64,000 nucleotides of DNA from Cellvibrionaceae bacterium (GCA_028281575.1 JANQJP010000013.1:124001-188000); one strand, 5' to 3'; counted from the stretch's first letter, positions 1 through 8,752 are shown. The notes: generated by a model not told the origin, from the sequence alone. Program-made: numbers and translations.

Positions 1-1
1 G

Positions 2-3000
2 CCTGAAGACGAATCTGGCGTTGATGTGGGCCTCGTTTGGAATACCGTGAGAGCAGCCATAGCAGAACAACCAGGATTTGAGGTGGTAGAAGAGTTAGTT
101 CTCGCATCTTTCTCCTTTGCAAAATACCTAATGTGGAAGGACTTAAAAGATAGAATCGATGACTTAAAAGATAATCCTTTTGTTAAACACCTGGTTGATC
201 ATCCACAAGACGCTTACATTCAAGATGCCAGTTTCGTTCTGCGTGACGAAGTTGATGAAAAGGTCGACCCAGAAAAAGTATTTACGCCGCTCAATTGCGA
301 CAGTTCCCAGCTAGTAGCTGTTGAAGCTTCTGGCAGACCACAAGACTTTGTCTTGGAGGGGCCACCCGGAACAGGCAAATCAGAGACAATTGCCAATATC
401 ATTTGTCACAACTTGGCCCTAGGTAGAAAAGTGTTGTTTGTCGCAGAGAAAATGGCTGCTCTAAATGTCGTTTATAGACGCATGGAAAAAGTAGGGTTAG
501 ATCACTTGTGCTTAGAGTTACACAGCAATAAAGCAAATAAGAAAGCGGTTCTTGAGCAACTTAGAGCTGCTACAGATAAACGAGAAGGTGCTCAAAGTAA
601 AAACTGGGTTGATTCAGTCAAAGTTCTAAAAGCAAAACGGGATAAGCTGAACAGTTTTGTCCAAGCCCTACATAATAAGTCTATATACGAAATTTCCGCG
701 CGCGATGCTATCGCAAGAGATGTCCTATATCGGGGTAAACACACCCTCGACATTACTTGGCCATTCGGGTTTGATAGCGCTCCAGTTAACAATTCAGAGA
801 GACTGGGTGAAATGCTTGAAGCCGTTAAGCAAGCAGCCCTTGCATACAGCGACATTTCACGTCTTGACCCAACACAGTTTCGTATCCTAAGAGCGAAAAA
901 CTGGTCATATGCCTGGCAAAAACAAGTAACAGAGTGTTTGGCACGATATAAATCCGCGATCAATGAGCTTTATCCCTCAGCTGCAATACTTGTATCAAGT
1001 TTTAACCTCAAATTGCAGGAGAATACCACCAATAATCTGAGTCGGGTAAATCAATTAGCAAGCCTAATCGAATTGGCCGAATCTAACTCCATGGGTTACA
1101 TAGTTAAAAGGGGAGTTAAAAGCTTATTAGAGGATTTAAATCAGTTAAGTCAAACAAAGCAAGAATTTGACCAGTGCCTCTGTACGATCGGTCATCAGGT
1201 TAACGCAGATGTTCTCGCCAAAAGCCCCGTATCCGAGTGGGTCGGTATTTATAAAGATGCTAAAGACAGTTGGTTTAAACGTTTCTTCGCCAAACTCAAG
1301 ATTAATGGTGCAGCTAAAAAGTTAGGATATGAAAAGTTTAAAGACTTAGAAATTCTGCTTGATCTAGAAAAAGGGGCCAAGCTGCAAGAAATTATTATTT
1401 CCATCAAAGACCCATTTGAAGAAGATAAGATATGGCAGGGTTGGAATACTAAGCCTGAAAGCTTAAGCCAAGCTGCCTCTACAGGTAAATCAGCTCACAA
1501 AGCACTAACTGAAGCAATAGGCTTAACGGACGACCCCGCTGTTTTACTTACAGCTATAAAATCAAAGCTAATTGATGGCCGAGATTTCCTTGAAAATTCA
1601 AAAATTGTAAACCAGAAGAACGAGTTCAAAAAACTTTGGGATGTTTATTTAGCTGTAACTGAAGAGGCCCAAAAGTTAGAGCTAGATTTTGATGAAAATG
1701 CGTCATTAGAGAATATTAATCCAGTAATTGATCAATTGATTTCAAACGCAGCTAAATTCAAACCATGGAGTGAGTGGTTATCTGCTAAGGAAGTTTTAAA
1801 TGGCTATCAGCTACAAGCTCTAACTAACAGCTTAGAAGCAAGAACAATTTTACCTGATGATGCTGAAGGCCAAGTTCTAACAGCATTTTGCCGATGGATC
1901 GCGCCGCAATTGATAGATGAGAGTTATGAATTGCGACAATTCAAGGCATCTACTCATGAGCAACTGATTGATGAGTTTAGAAAGCTGGATGCAGAAGTTT
2001 CAGAAACTACCAGCGACTATGTAGCTGCAATAGCAGCTGAAACTATCCCTGATCCCTTTGCCAAAAATAGCCCTAAAGAATTTGGCCTACTAGCCAGGGA
2101 GCTTCAAAAGAAGACCCGACACAAGCCTGTAAGATCCTTATTTAGAGAAATGGGAGGCCGTCTACTAGACTTATGCCCTTGTATGATGATGTCCCCATTA
2201 TCCGTTGCCCAGTTTCTTCCTTCAGGCTTCAACGGTTTTGACTTAGTTGTTTTCGATGAAGCATCCCAGATGACCACCTGGGATTCCGTAGGCGCGATTG
2301 CTAGGGGTAAGAATGTCATTGTTGTTGGCGACCCGAAACAAATGCCACCTACTAGCTTCTTCAGCGGGGCAGTAGATGTGGATGACCCCGACGAAGAAGA
2401 CTTAGAATCCATTTTGGATCAAGCGCTGGCCGCTCGATTACCGCACATAAGACTAAAAGGTCACTATAGAAGTAGACACGAAACGCTAATAGCTTTTTCT
2501 AATAGCAAGTATTACGAAAACTCACTTGTTACTTATCCTTCTTCTGATACGAAAGAGTCTGCTGTAACCCTACACAGAGTAAATGGCGTTTACTCAAAGG
2601 GTAAAGGCCGTAACAATCCTATTGAAGCAGCAGCTGTTGTTGACGAGATTGTTAAACGCTTAAAGAGCCCCACGAATTCCTCGCAGACCATTGGTGTCGT
2701 AACATTAAATACGGAGCAGAAGAGAACCATAGAGGACTTATTAGATGATGCTCGTAGAAAACACCCAGAGATTGAATTGTATTTCCAATCTACAGATACT
2801 TATGATGAAGTCTTTGTGAAAAACTTAGAGTCTGTTCAAGGTGATGAACGAGACATCATAATATTGAGTTTAGGTTACGGTCCCACTGAAGCTGGTAGTC
2901 GCACTATGAGTATGAACTTTGGTCCTTTAAATAAATCTGGCGGAGAGCGCCGGCTAAATGTTGCTATAACCAGGGCAACCAGTGAAGTGCTCGTATTCGC

Positions 3001-4024
3001 TAGTTTTCATTCATCCATGATTGATCTGAGTCGTACATCTGCCTTGGCTGTTGAACACCTCAAACACTACATAGAATTTGCGGAGAAAGGTCCAATTGCT
3101 CTAGCGGAACAAGCAACTGCAAATTATGGCGTTGACCAGTTTGATAGTGACTTTGAGCAGGCAGTTGCGTGGGCCTTGAGGGATAAAGGCTGGAAAGTTC
3201 AGACTCAAATTGGCGTCAGTAAATTTAAGGTTGACTTAGGAATAATTCATCCGGATCACCCTGGTGTTTATTTGGCGGGTGTCGAGTGCGATGGTGCAAC
3301 ATATCATGGCTCTCCCTCCGCTCGAGATCGTGATCGCGTGCGTCACGCTATTCTCGAAAACCTCGGGTGGCGCTTGGTTCGTCTATGGTCTACCGACTAT
3401 TTTCAAGACCCCGAGGAAGCTATTGAAAAAATTGATCGTCGTCTAAATGAAATATTAGAAGAGGACAGGAGAGCGTCTGGATTAAACGAACAAATGAACT
3501 CTACTCAGGAAGAAGTTGCATCTAATTCAAATATTAATGCAGCGAAAGGTATAGAGACGGAAGGCTATGATCATACTCGTTATTTCGACGATGACTACAA
3601 GTCAACACTTGTGGATATTGCTAAATCCATTCTGTCTAAGAAAAACGGGATTACTTTACATGAATTGGCGTTGGACATTGCTAAGCTCCATGGATTATCC
3701 AGAATAAGTAAGAATCAGCTCAAGCACATATTGGGTTTAATCAAGTCTTGGGCAGGTGTGAAGCGTGATGGTATCCATAAACCAGTAGTTTGGCTTACGC
3801 CTAACGATATTGTTGAAGAAATGACATGGAGGGGGCGCGCTCCCTGGGGTGAGGAACGGCAGTGGACTGAAATACCATATCCAGAGGTAAAAGGCTTGGT
3901 GCGCTTAGCTATAGAGAAATCACCGAAGGATCCAGTCGACTATATTTGTAAGGTATTCAAACTAGAACGTCGCCACGAAAAAACACTGGAGAAATTTCAA
4001 TCCTGGGTTAATGAAATTGCCTAA
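2..4024 (+). CDS. UPF1-like helicase with C-terminal PD-(D/E)xK nuclease domain, N-terminus cut by window edge
   Basis: The frame is open from base 2, so the N-terminus is missing; the first in-frame GTG at 26 is not a convincing start. A superfamily 1 helicase core is visible: Walker A GPPGTGKS (nt 359-382), Walker B VFDEAS (about nt 2247-2270), a GDPKQMPP segment, a YRSRH motif, and RRLNVAITRA near nt 2950. A Vsr/DUF559-like nuclease follows (nt 3140-3450) with the pattern D(x)n-ECDG-x-YH. The C-terminus, with a KxPVDYICKVFKLERRHEKT-type segment, resembles DUF3320. This order matches large DUF4011-helicase-Vsr-DUF3320 proteins, a class reported, as I recall, as single-gene antiphage systems (Hhe). 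It sits beside a toxin-antitoxin-like pair and an integration junction, which fits defence cargo of a mobile element. The family is clear; the defence role is inference. Confidence 0.85.
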   Translation, partial: PEDESGVDVGLVWNTVRAAIAEQPGFEVVEELVLASFSFAKYLMWKDLKDRIDDLKDNPFVKHLVDHPQDAYIQDASFVLRDEVDEKVDPEKVFTPLNCDSSQLVAVEASGRPQDFVLEGPPGTGKSETIANIICHNLALGRKVLFVAEKMAALNVVYRRMEKVGLDHLCLELHSNKANKKAVLEQLRAATDKREGAQSKNWVDSVKVLKAKRDKLNSFVQALHNKSIYEISARDAIARDVLYRGKHTLDITWPFGFDSAPVNNSERLGEMLEAVKQAALAYSDISRLDPTQFRILRAKNWSYAWQKQVTECLARYKSAINELYPSAAILVSSFNLKLQENTTNNLSRVNQLASLIELAESNSMGYIVKRGVKSLLEDLNQLSQTKQEFDQCLCTIGHQVNADVLAKSPVSEWVGIYKDAKDSWFKRFFAKLKINGAAKKLGYEKFKDLEILLDLEKGAKLQEIIISIKDPFEEDKIWQGWNTKPESLSQAASTGKSAHKALTEAIGLTDDPAVLLTAIKSKLIDGRDFLENSKIVNQKNEFKKLWDVYLAVTEEAQKLELDFDENASLENINPVIDQLISNAAKFKPWSEWLSAKEVLNGYQLQALTNSLEARTILPDDAEGQVLTAFCRWIAPQLIDESYELRQFKASTHEQLIDEFRKLDAEVSETTSDYVAAIAAETIPDPFAKNSPKEFGLLARELQKKTRHKPVRSLFREMGGRLLDLCPCMMMSPLSVAQFLPSGFNGFDLVVFDEASQMTTWDSVGAIARGKNVIVVGDPKQMPPTSFFSGAVDVDDPDEEDLESILDQALAARLPHIRLKGHYRSRHETLIAFSNSKYYENSLVTYPSSDTKESAVTLHRVNGVYSKGKGRNNPIEAAAVVDEIVKRLKSPTNSSQTIGVVTLNTEQKRTIEDLLDDARRKHPEIELYFQSTDTYDEVFVKNLESVQGDERDIIILSLGYGPTEAGSRTMSMNFGPLNKSGGERRLNVAITRATSEVLVFASFHSSMIDLSRTSALAVEHLKHYIEFAEKGPIALAEQATANYGVDQFDSDFEQAVAWALRDKGWKVQTQIGVSKFKVDLGIIHPDHPGVYLAGVECDGATYHGSPSARDRDRVRHAILENLGWRLVRLWSTDYFQDPEEAIEKIDRRLNEILEEDRRASGLNEQMNSTQEEVASNSNINAAKGIETEGYDHTRYFDDDYKSTLVDIAKSILSKKNGITLHELALDIAKLHGLSRISKNQLKHILGLIKSWAGVKRDGIHKPVVWLTPNDIVEEMTWRGRAPWGEERQWTEIPYPEVKGLVRLAIEKSPKDPVDYICKVFKLERRHEKTLEKFQSWVNEIA

Positions 4025-4275
4025 ATATCAGTAATAAATGAATCAAAGAAATTCCGGAGATAGTTTACGTATTTCAATGCTAGTTTGGCCGATCTGAATC
4101 GAAAAGCCTTTGATGATAATTCTTGCAGGATATTGCCAAGTGTTGCCAAAGCATTGGCGCGTTTCATACTGCTAGGTTGCAATTTTGAAAGGGTGTTTAA
4201 ACACTTTTCTCTCCAGAAAGTCTGAAGTTTATTTGTGTTTTTGATTGCCACTTCAAATCTTGTCATAAGCTTCAA
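4021..4275 (-). CDS. Small conserved hypothetical protein, paralogue of the ORF at 29011-29190
   Basis: An 84-residue frame that I would normally dismiss, except that its first 55 residues align with another short reverse-strand ORF at 29011-29190 in the same window, with about half the positions identical. Shared blocks are an N-terminal TRFE followed by A-x-K-N, and RANALA-x-L-x-NI with EL-x-S. Start is TTG at 4275; that choice is supported by exact alignment with the ATG of the paralogue (MKL-MTRFE against MRL-ITRFE). The next ATG is at 4266. The stop overlaps the stop codon of the convergent helicase gene by three bases. The extra 28 C-terminal residues have no counterpart in the paralogue. 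Function unknown; probably a short helical protein carried by mobile elements. Confidence 0.55.
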   Translation of the reverse strand: MKLMTRFEVAIKNTNKLQTFWREKCLNTLSKLQPSSMKRANALATLGNILQELSSKAFRFRSAKLALKYVNYLRNFFDSFITDI

Positions 4276-4290
4276 AACTTTACTTGTAGG

Positions 4291-4361
4291 TTGACAATAT
4301 AGTTTTTTGTATTTACATTTAGGTTAACTTAAGGTGTAAATTGGTTGACTTAAAGGTAAAC
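4291..4361 (+). promoter_or_regulatory. Promoter and repeated operator of the mobile mystery A/B pair
   Basis: A TTGACA hexamer at 4291-4296 is followed after 16 bases by a weak TTTACA. Downstream are two direct copies of a GGTTrACTTAAaGGT-like motif (4322-4340 and 4343-4361), the second ending just before the ATG at 4364. The first copy is also inside a dyad (4311-4341) with ATTTACA/TGTAAAT arms around GTTAAC. This is the expected arrangement for autorepression by the XRE protein encoded next; that link is inferred. Confidence 0.5.
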
Positions 4362-4363
4362 AA

Positions 4364-4831
4364 ATGAGTTTTGATAGCATCGTTTTGAAACAGTATCGAG
4401 AGAAAGTTAACCAAGCTGTAAAACATCTTGGCGGTTTTTCTCGCCCTTTATCTGAGGGATGGTTAAAAACGGTGCGCACAGCGTTAGGTATGACAGGTCT
4501 ACAACTTGCCAAACGTTTAGGTGTTTCAAAATCACAGGTTTCAAAAACTGAAAATAGCGAGTTGTCAGGGAGTGTGACGTTAAAGACGATGCAGAATATG
4601 GCCGAAGCCATGAACTGCCGTTTTGTTTATGCCGTGATCCCCGAACAAGACATTGATCAGGTCTTAAAGGAGCGCGCTATAAAAAAAGCGAAAGCGCGGG
4701 TAAAAACCGCTTCTACCCATATGGCGCTTGAAGCCCAGTCGTTGGATCAGCAAACACTCGATTCAGAAATTGAGCGCATTGCCGCCGACATAATGCGCGG
4801 TAAACCGTCTGATTTATGGAGCGAGGAATGA
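4364..4831 (+). CDS. Mobile mystery protein A (XRE-family regulator, antitoxin-like)
   Basis: A 155-residue protein with a Cro/C1-type helix-turn-helix at about residues 34-84 (GMTGLQLAKRLGVSKSQVSK core). Sequence and length match the TIGR02612 'mobile mystery protein A' family, which is nearly always paired with a Fic protein on mobile DNA. Here the stop overlaps the ATG of that Fic gene (ATGA), implying translational coupling. Probable role: DNA-binding repressor of its own operon and possibly neutraliser of the Fic partner. Family assignment is by recognition of sequence and pairing; the antitoxin role is not shown by the sequence. Confidence 0.85.
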   Translation: MSFDSIVLKQYREKVNQAVKHLGGFSRPLSEGWLKTVRTALGMTGLQLAKRLGVSKSQVSKTENSELSGSVTLKTMQNMAEAMNCRFVYAVIPEQDIDQVLKERAIKKAKARVKTASTHMALEAQSLDQQTLDSEIERIAADIMRGKPSDLWSEE

Positions 4832-5421
4832 GCGACATTGTTGAATATCCAGACGGCGCAACGCCGCTTGATCCTGACGAGATGGAGGGGCTTCGCCACA
4901 AGCATATTTCGACGCGCGGCGAACTGGATGAATTGGAGCAAGCCAATATTGATGAAGGCTTGCAATGGCTGAAAAAGCAAAAAAAGCCTGATGTGCTGAC
5001 AGAAGAATTTGTCTGTACCCTTCATAAGAAGCTTTTTGGCAAAGTCTGGAAGTGGGCGGGAACATTCCGAAAGACAGAGAAAAATATCGGGGTTGATCCT
5101 ATACACATTGCTATTCAGTTGAGGCAGCTTTTGGATGACACCGATTTTTGGATAGGAAACGTCACATATCCGGCTAAAGAACTGGCGGCGCGTTTTCATC
5201 ACAGGCTGGTTTATATTCACCCGTTCCCGAACGGTAATGGAAGGCATTCACGGATTATGGCTGATGCGGTACTGACCAAGCTGATGGATGAGCCTGCCAT
5301 TGATTGGGCAGGTGGATACAAGCTAGAGCAAATGAATGAGCGCCGCGACCAGTATATCGCTGCGCTCAGAAAAGCTGACGGACACGATTTTAAAGAACTG
5401 TTTCGTTTTGTCGGAGTATAG
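4828..5421 (+). CDS. Mobile mystery protein B (Fic/DOC-domain protein)
   Basis: A 197-residue Fic protein. The catalytic loop HPFPNGNGRHSR (residues 131-142) is intact, with the His for catalysis and the acidic/Asn plus Gly-rich anion-binding loop; Fic enzymes usually transfer AMP to hydroxyl side chains of target proteins. Start chosen at 4828 rather than the in-frame ATG at 4816, because 4828 gives the ATGA overlap with the upstream XRE gene and has GAGG a few bases upstream. I see no clear (S/T)xxxE(G/N) inhibitory helix in the chain, so control may rest with the XRE partner. The target is unknown. Confidence 0.88.
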   Translation: MSDIVEYPDGATPLDPDEMEGLRHKHISTRGELDELEQANIDEGLQWLKKQKKPDVLTEEFVCTLHKKLFGKVWKWAGTFRKTEKNIGVDPIHIAIQLRQLLDDTDFWIGNVTYPAKELAARFHHRLVYIHPFPNGNGRHSRIMADAVLTKLMDEPAIDWAGGYKLEQMNERRDQYIAALRKADGHDFKELFRFVGV

Positions 5422-5487
5422 ATTTACCGATCAGGTAAAATGGTGCGCCTTTCCTGTCCAGGCGGGAAAAAGCGTTTTCACGAATGG

Positions 5488-5506
5488 GTACAAATTTAGG
5501 TACAAA
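5488..5506 (+). repeat. gtacaaattta motif pair beside left prfC repeat
   Basis: GTACAAATTTA at 5488-5498 followed two bases later by GTACAAA (5500-5506), ending 14 bases before the left prfC copy. The same layout (two motifs, then the prfC start) occurs at 32492-32513 before the real prfC, and a related pair lies at 5720-5738 upstream of the integrase. Candidate arm-type binding sites for an integrase or its directionality factor. Confidence 0.6.
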
Positions 5507-5520
5507 GTAAGGTAATCAGA

Positions 5521-5601
5521 GTGGCAGATAGCAATTTTCTTCAACAAATTCAACAACGTAGGACTTTTGCTATCATCTCGCACCCCGATTTAATACGCTA
5601 A
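5521..5601 (+). pseudogene. Displaced 5' fragment of prfC (release factor 3)
   Basis: Reads GTG then 22 codons that match the N-terminus of RF3 encoded at 32525, then leaves the RF3 frame and stops at TAA 5599-5601 (26 codons). This is the leftover created when the element recombined into the prfC 5' end. It carries GTG instead of the ATG of the intact gene, suggesting that it descended from an earlier junction rather than being a direct copy of the current prfC start. Confidence 0.85.
5522..5585 (+). repeat. Left direct repeat (attL) of the prfC-integrated element
   Basis: 64 bases identical to 32526-32589 (constant offset 27,004); with one mismatch the match extends to 5589. It consists of the first RF3 codons and is the footprint of site-specific recombination. 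The crossover lies somewhere within it. Confidence 0.9.
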
Positions 5602-5710
5602 GACACCCAAAGCCAGCTTGAGACACAATTTTCAATAAAAACAATAAGTTATAACGTGTCTGAGGTTGTCGTATTGACGATCAAAGTCCCCATTTGTCAT
5701 GCTGAGTCAC

Positions 5711-5744
5711 GCAAAATAAGTACAAATTTAAGTACATATTTTGC
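5711..5744. promoter_or_regulatory. Dyad upstream of the prfC-type integrase
   Basis: Inverted repeat with arms GCAAAATAAGTAC (5711-5723) and GTACATATTTTGC (5732-5744), 12 of 13 positions paired, containing the GTACAAATTTA end motif at 5720. Further copies of GTACAAAT lie at 5801-5808 (touching the start codon) and, inverted, at 5767-5774. Candidate integrase arm site or operator for int. From 5602 to 5809 I see no gene. Confidence 0.5.
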
Positions 5745-5809
5745 GATTCAATGAACGCTTAAATTTATTTGTACTTGTTCATTGAAATCAATGACTTGGA
5801 GTACAAATC

Positions 5810-7081
5810 ATGGCAATTACAGATTCTTGGCTAAAAGCGAACTATCGCAAAACAAGATCAAAAACATTGGTCAAAACGGATAGGGATGGGCTAGGCGTTC
5901 GTGTCTCTCCTAAAGGCAAAATTACCTACTGTCTCCGCTACTATTTCAACAATAAGCAAACGACTTCTGATATTGGAAGCTATCCTCTGATGTCCCTCAA
6001 AGAGGCTAGGAAAGAAAATAGTCGGCTACGGAAAAAGCTTGAGCAGGGCCACAACCCAAAGGTCGTTCGTCAGTTAGAAAAGCAAGCCATTATTGATGTG
6101 AAGTCTCTCGAAGCATTGTTTGAGCTTTGGTACGAAGCCTATTGCATCAAAAACAAGAAAGGCCACCATGATATTAAGCGTTCTTTTGAAATCCATGTGT
6201 TCCCAAGAATAGGTAAACTCCCAGCCGAACAGATAACCTTGCACGAGTGGCTGGATATACTTGAAAAATTGGCAGATACCACGCCTGCTATAGCAGAACG
6301 CATTCTTGTGAATGCAAAGCAAATGCTTAAGTTTGGCGTTAAGCGACGACTGATCCCCCTCAACCCTCTCGCCGACATTTACGCCAAAGAAGATTTGCAA
6401 ATCAAAAAGCGCTCTACAGATCGTGTGCTCAGTGATGAAGAAATCAGAATGGTATGGTTTGCCGTTGATCGTTCTCGTATTACTGCAAAAAACAAGCTCT
6501 TTGTGAAGTTGTGTCTTATCTACGGATGTCGCAACGGAGAGCTTCGCATTGCGAAAAAAGAGCATTTCGATTTCACCGATAATGTTTGGACGATACCGCC
6601 GGAAAATCACAAGCTTGGCAAAAGTACAGGAAAGCCACTTCTTAGGCCCATAACACCAGTGATTAAAGGCTATCTAAAGGAAGCGTTCACCTTGAGCAGC
6701 AATAGCCCCTATGTATTCACAAATGAAGGCTCTAACGAGGTCATGGGTGTTAGAGCGCCCCTGCAAATACCCTATAACATCATGCAGTATTTAAGGCGAA
6801 GGGAGAGCTACGAGATTCCTCATTTCAGTATGCATGATTTAAGGCGCACATGTCGGAGTAACCTCTCGACGATTACAGAATTTCATGTTGCTGAAATCAT
6901 GCTGGGGCATAGCATTGGTCGCATTGTCCAAACTTATGATCGCCACACTTATTTGCAAGAACAATCGACGGCATATATTGAATGGTATAAACGAATCATC
7001 GATATTGTGGAAGGCAATGTGCCTGAGCCTTCACCAGCTAATGATAACGTAGTGAGGCTAGATTTTCGGAAGAGAGGGTAA
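5810..7081 (+). CDS. int: Tyrosine-recombinase integrase (prfC-targeting)
   Basis: A 423-residue integrase with an N-terminal DUF4102-type arm-binding domain (residues 1-90), SAM-like core-binding domain (about 95-200) and catalytic domain. Catalytic residues are visible: R241 (CRNGELR), H342-x-x-R345 (MHDLRR), H367 (LGHS) and the nucleophile candidate Y376 (TYDRHTY). It lies directly inside the left repeat and reads inward, the usual place for the integrase that made the junction. SXT/R391 elements use the same prfC site, and this is likely a relative of that integrase class. The ATG at 5810 immediately follows a GTACAAAT motif. Confidence 0.93.
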   Translation: MAITDSWLKANYRKTRSKTLVKTDRDGLGVRVSPKGKITYCLRYYFNNKQTTSDIGSYPLMSLKEARKENSRLRKKLEQGHNPKVVRQLEKQAIIDVKSLEALFELWYEAYCIKNKKGHHDIKRSFEIHVFPRIGKLPAEQITLHEWLDILEKLADTTPAIAERILVNAKQMLKFGVKRRLIPLNPLADIYAKEDLQIKKRSTDRVLSDEEIRMVWFAVDRSRITAKNKLFVKLCLIYGCRNGELRIAKKEHFDFTDNVWTIPPENHKLGKSTGKPLLRPITPVIKGYLKEAFTLSSNSPYVFTNEGSNEVMGVRAPLQIPYNIMQYLRRRESYEIPHFSMHDLRRTCRSNLSTITEFHVAEIMLGHSIGRIVQTYDRHTYLQEQSTAYIEWYKRIIDIVEGNVPEPSPANDNVVRLDFRKRG

Positions 7082-7117
7082 GTAAATCAATTTCAGGGAT
7101 GGATTATGGAGCAAGGC

Positions 7118-7867
7118 TTACTGACTATTGCACGAGAAAGTAAGTCTGTCTTCTTGTTTATCATATTCCATGCTAAAAGCCTTATTTGCGCGGTTGCACC
7201 GATCATAGGCGGCAATCATTTCACCTGTTTGACCGCCATGAGCAACCGTGATGAGAAAGTTAAATGGAGAGTTTTTATGGCCTTGAAGATGCACCTTGAT
7301 TAGCTCGTTTCCTAGCGCATAACAATCTCGACCATTATTTCCTTCAATGGCGATACCGCCGCCATATTTTTCAATGTAAATTCCAAAACTGCTCCCATAA
7401 CATCGCCTCATGACACCCATGTAATCATCAACCAGTACTTTCCTATCAAGTGCCATGCAGTTCTTATATACATAGCTATGACGTGGCCCGTAATCCTCAT
7501 AAACGCGTCCATAGACCTTACCAGAATTTAGCCTATTCAAGAGATTATCACGCGGGGTCATATCAAAGTCGTAATGAAAACCCAATGGTCGTCCATACGG
7601 GCTAGGAAATACTTCAATGATTTGCATAGGGTGGTAGTCGTTTCGATTAACCAGCATCTGTGCAATGGCTTTACACATATGTTTTTCAGGGGGGCGATAA
7701 TAATCGTGGGTATGCACCTCAGTTTTTAACGTGTATTCACTCCCTTTCTGAACAGGGGTTTCATCTTTCGTTTGATCGTCAATCTTGCTCGTTGAGCATG
7801 AGGCTAAAAATATAAGTGGCGCTAGAAATTTAACAGCCTTCACGGAGTTTTCAGTTTTTCTTATCAT
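7118..7867 (-). CDS. Hypothetical lipoprotein
   Basis: A 249-residue protein with a basic N-terminus, a hydrophobic stretch (KFLAPLIFLAS) and a lipobox LASC with Cys24, so it is predicted to be lipidated and exported. The mature part contains a phrase with the pattern GRPLGFHYDFDMTPRD and four or five further Cys; I do not recognise a domain. It follows the serine recombinase gene by 27 bases on the same strand and may be co-transcribed. Ends convergent with the integrase, with a 36-base gap. Possible entry-exclusion or surface role is only a guess based on its place in a mobile element. Confidence 0.7.
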   Translation of the reverse strand: MIRKTENSVKAVKFLAPLIFLASCSTSKIDDQTKDETPVQKGSEYTLKTEVHTHDYYRPPEKHMCKAIAQMLVNRNDYHPMQIIEVFPSPYGRPLGFHYDFDMTPRDNLLNRLNSGKVYGRVYEDYGPRHSYVYKNCMALDRKVLVDDYMGVMRRCYGSSFGIYIEKYGGGIAIEGNNGRDCYALGNELIKVHLQGHKNSPFNFLITVAHGGQTGEMIAAYDRCNRANKAFSMEYDKQEDRLTFSCNSQ

Positions 7868-7894
7868 AAGAATATAAAACCTTATTGATGAGGA

Positions 7895-8485
7895 TTAATT
7901 CAGGTAGCGCCTGAGTGTTTTAGCAGAAATACCTAGCTCTTTTGAAATGCCAGTTATTGTTGCTTCAGGTTTTTCTGAAAGCTGAACTCTTGTCCATTCG
8001 ATTTGCTCGCTCGTCAATTTCTTTGGGCGACCAATATGTTTTCCGCGTTTTCGTGCGGCTTCCATTCCAGCTTTTGTGCGCTCAGAAATTAAGTTTCTTT
8101 CAAGTTCTGCAAAAGAATTACGGATTTGGTACATGCACTTACCCATCGGGGTCGTGGTATCAATCTGGTCAGTGAGCGAGCGAAATTGAATGTCTCGATT
8201 TTCAAGCTGTTCCAGTACGTCGAGTGCATGACGGAGCGAGCGGAAGGCTCTATCCATTTTCCAGATGACGAGAACGTCACCAGGCTGTAGTTCTGTTAGA
8301 ACGTCTTCGAACCCTTTTCGATATTTTGCAACCGCCGATATTCCTTGATCTGAATATACATGTATACAACCAGCATCTTGCAAGGCATCGACTTGCAAAT
8401 CCAGATGTTGTTCTTCTGTCGAAACGCGTGCGTAACCAAGTACGCGCCCGGAAAAGCTCCCCATAGACCACTGATACCCAGACAT
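7895..8485 (-). CDS. Serine recombinase (resolvase/invertase family)
   Basis: 196 residues. The N-terminal catalytic domain begins GRVLGYARVSTEEQ with the nucleophile Ser of the RVST motif, followed by the conserved VIWKMDRAFRSLRHALD and ERNLISERTKAGMEAARKRG segments. A C-terminal helix-turn-helix (ATITGISKELGISAKTLRRYL) ends the protein. Size and layout are those of Tn3-type resolvases and Pin/Hin invertases. Start chosen at 8485 (MSGYQW) because AAAGG lies upstream; the longer frame from 8548 adds 21 residues without family support. It may resolve element multimers or invert a segment; a candidate target is described at 8510-8696. Confidence 0.92.
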   Translation of the reverse strand: MSGYQWSMGSFSGRVLGYARVSTEEQHLDLQVDALQDAGCIHVYSDQGISAVAKYRKGFEDVLTELQPGDVLVIWKMDRAFRSLRHALDVLEQLENRDIQFRSLTDQIDTTTPMGKCMYQIRNSFAELERNLISERTKAGMEAARKRGKHIGRPKKLTSEQIEWTRVQLSEKPEATITGISKELGISAKTLRRYLN

Positions 8486-8752
8486 GATTACCTTTCTGCC
8501 AATGATAGACAAAAAGGAACCCTTATATCCCAGCGTCAAAACCCTCAATAAATAGTTTTTCCATGATTACAAGCCACTGAAATATTTGAGGTTTGTGGTC
8601 AGAAAACATCAGATTGAAAACCTATGAATATACTACCAAAAGGGTTCCCTTGTGACCCTTATATACGACGCTCAGTCTTTACCATCAACAAGCGTCTCAG
8701 AGGTATCCACAGTGTTTGAAAGCTAGCTCGCAATTAACCCTAGGGAGGCTTT

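Noticed and set aside
7106-7303. Forward frame just after the integrase
   Set aside because: Lies opposite the 3' end of the lipoprotein gene; no family, weak start.
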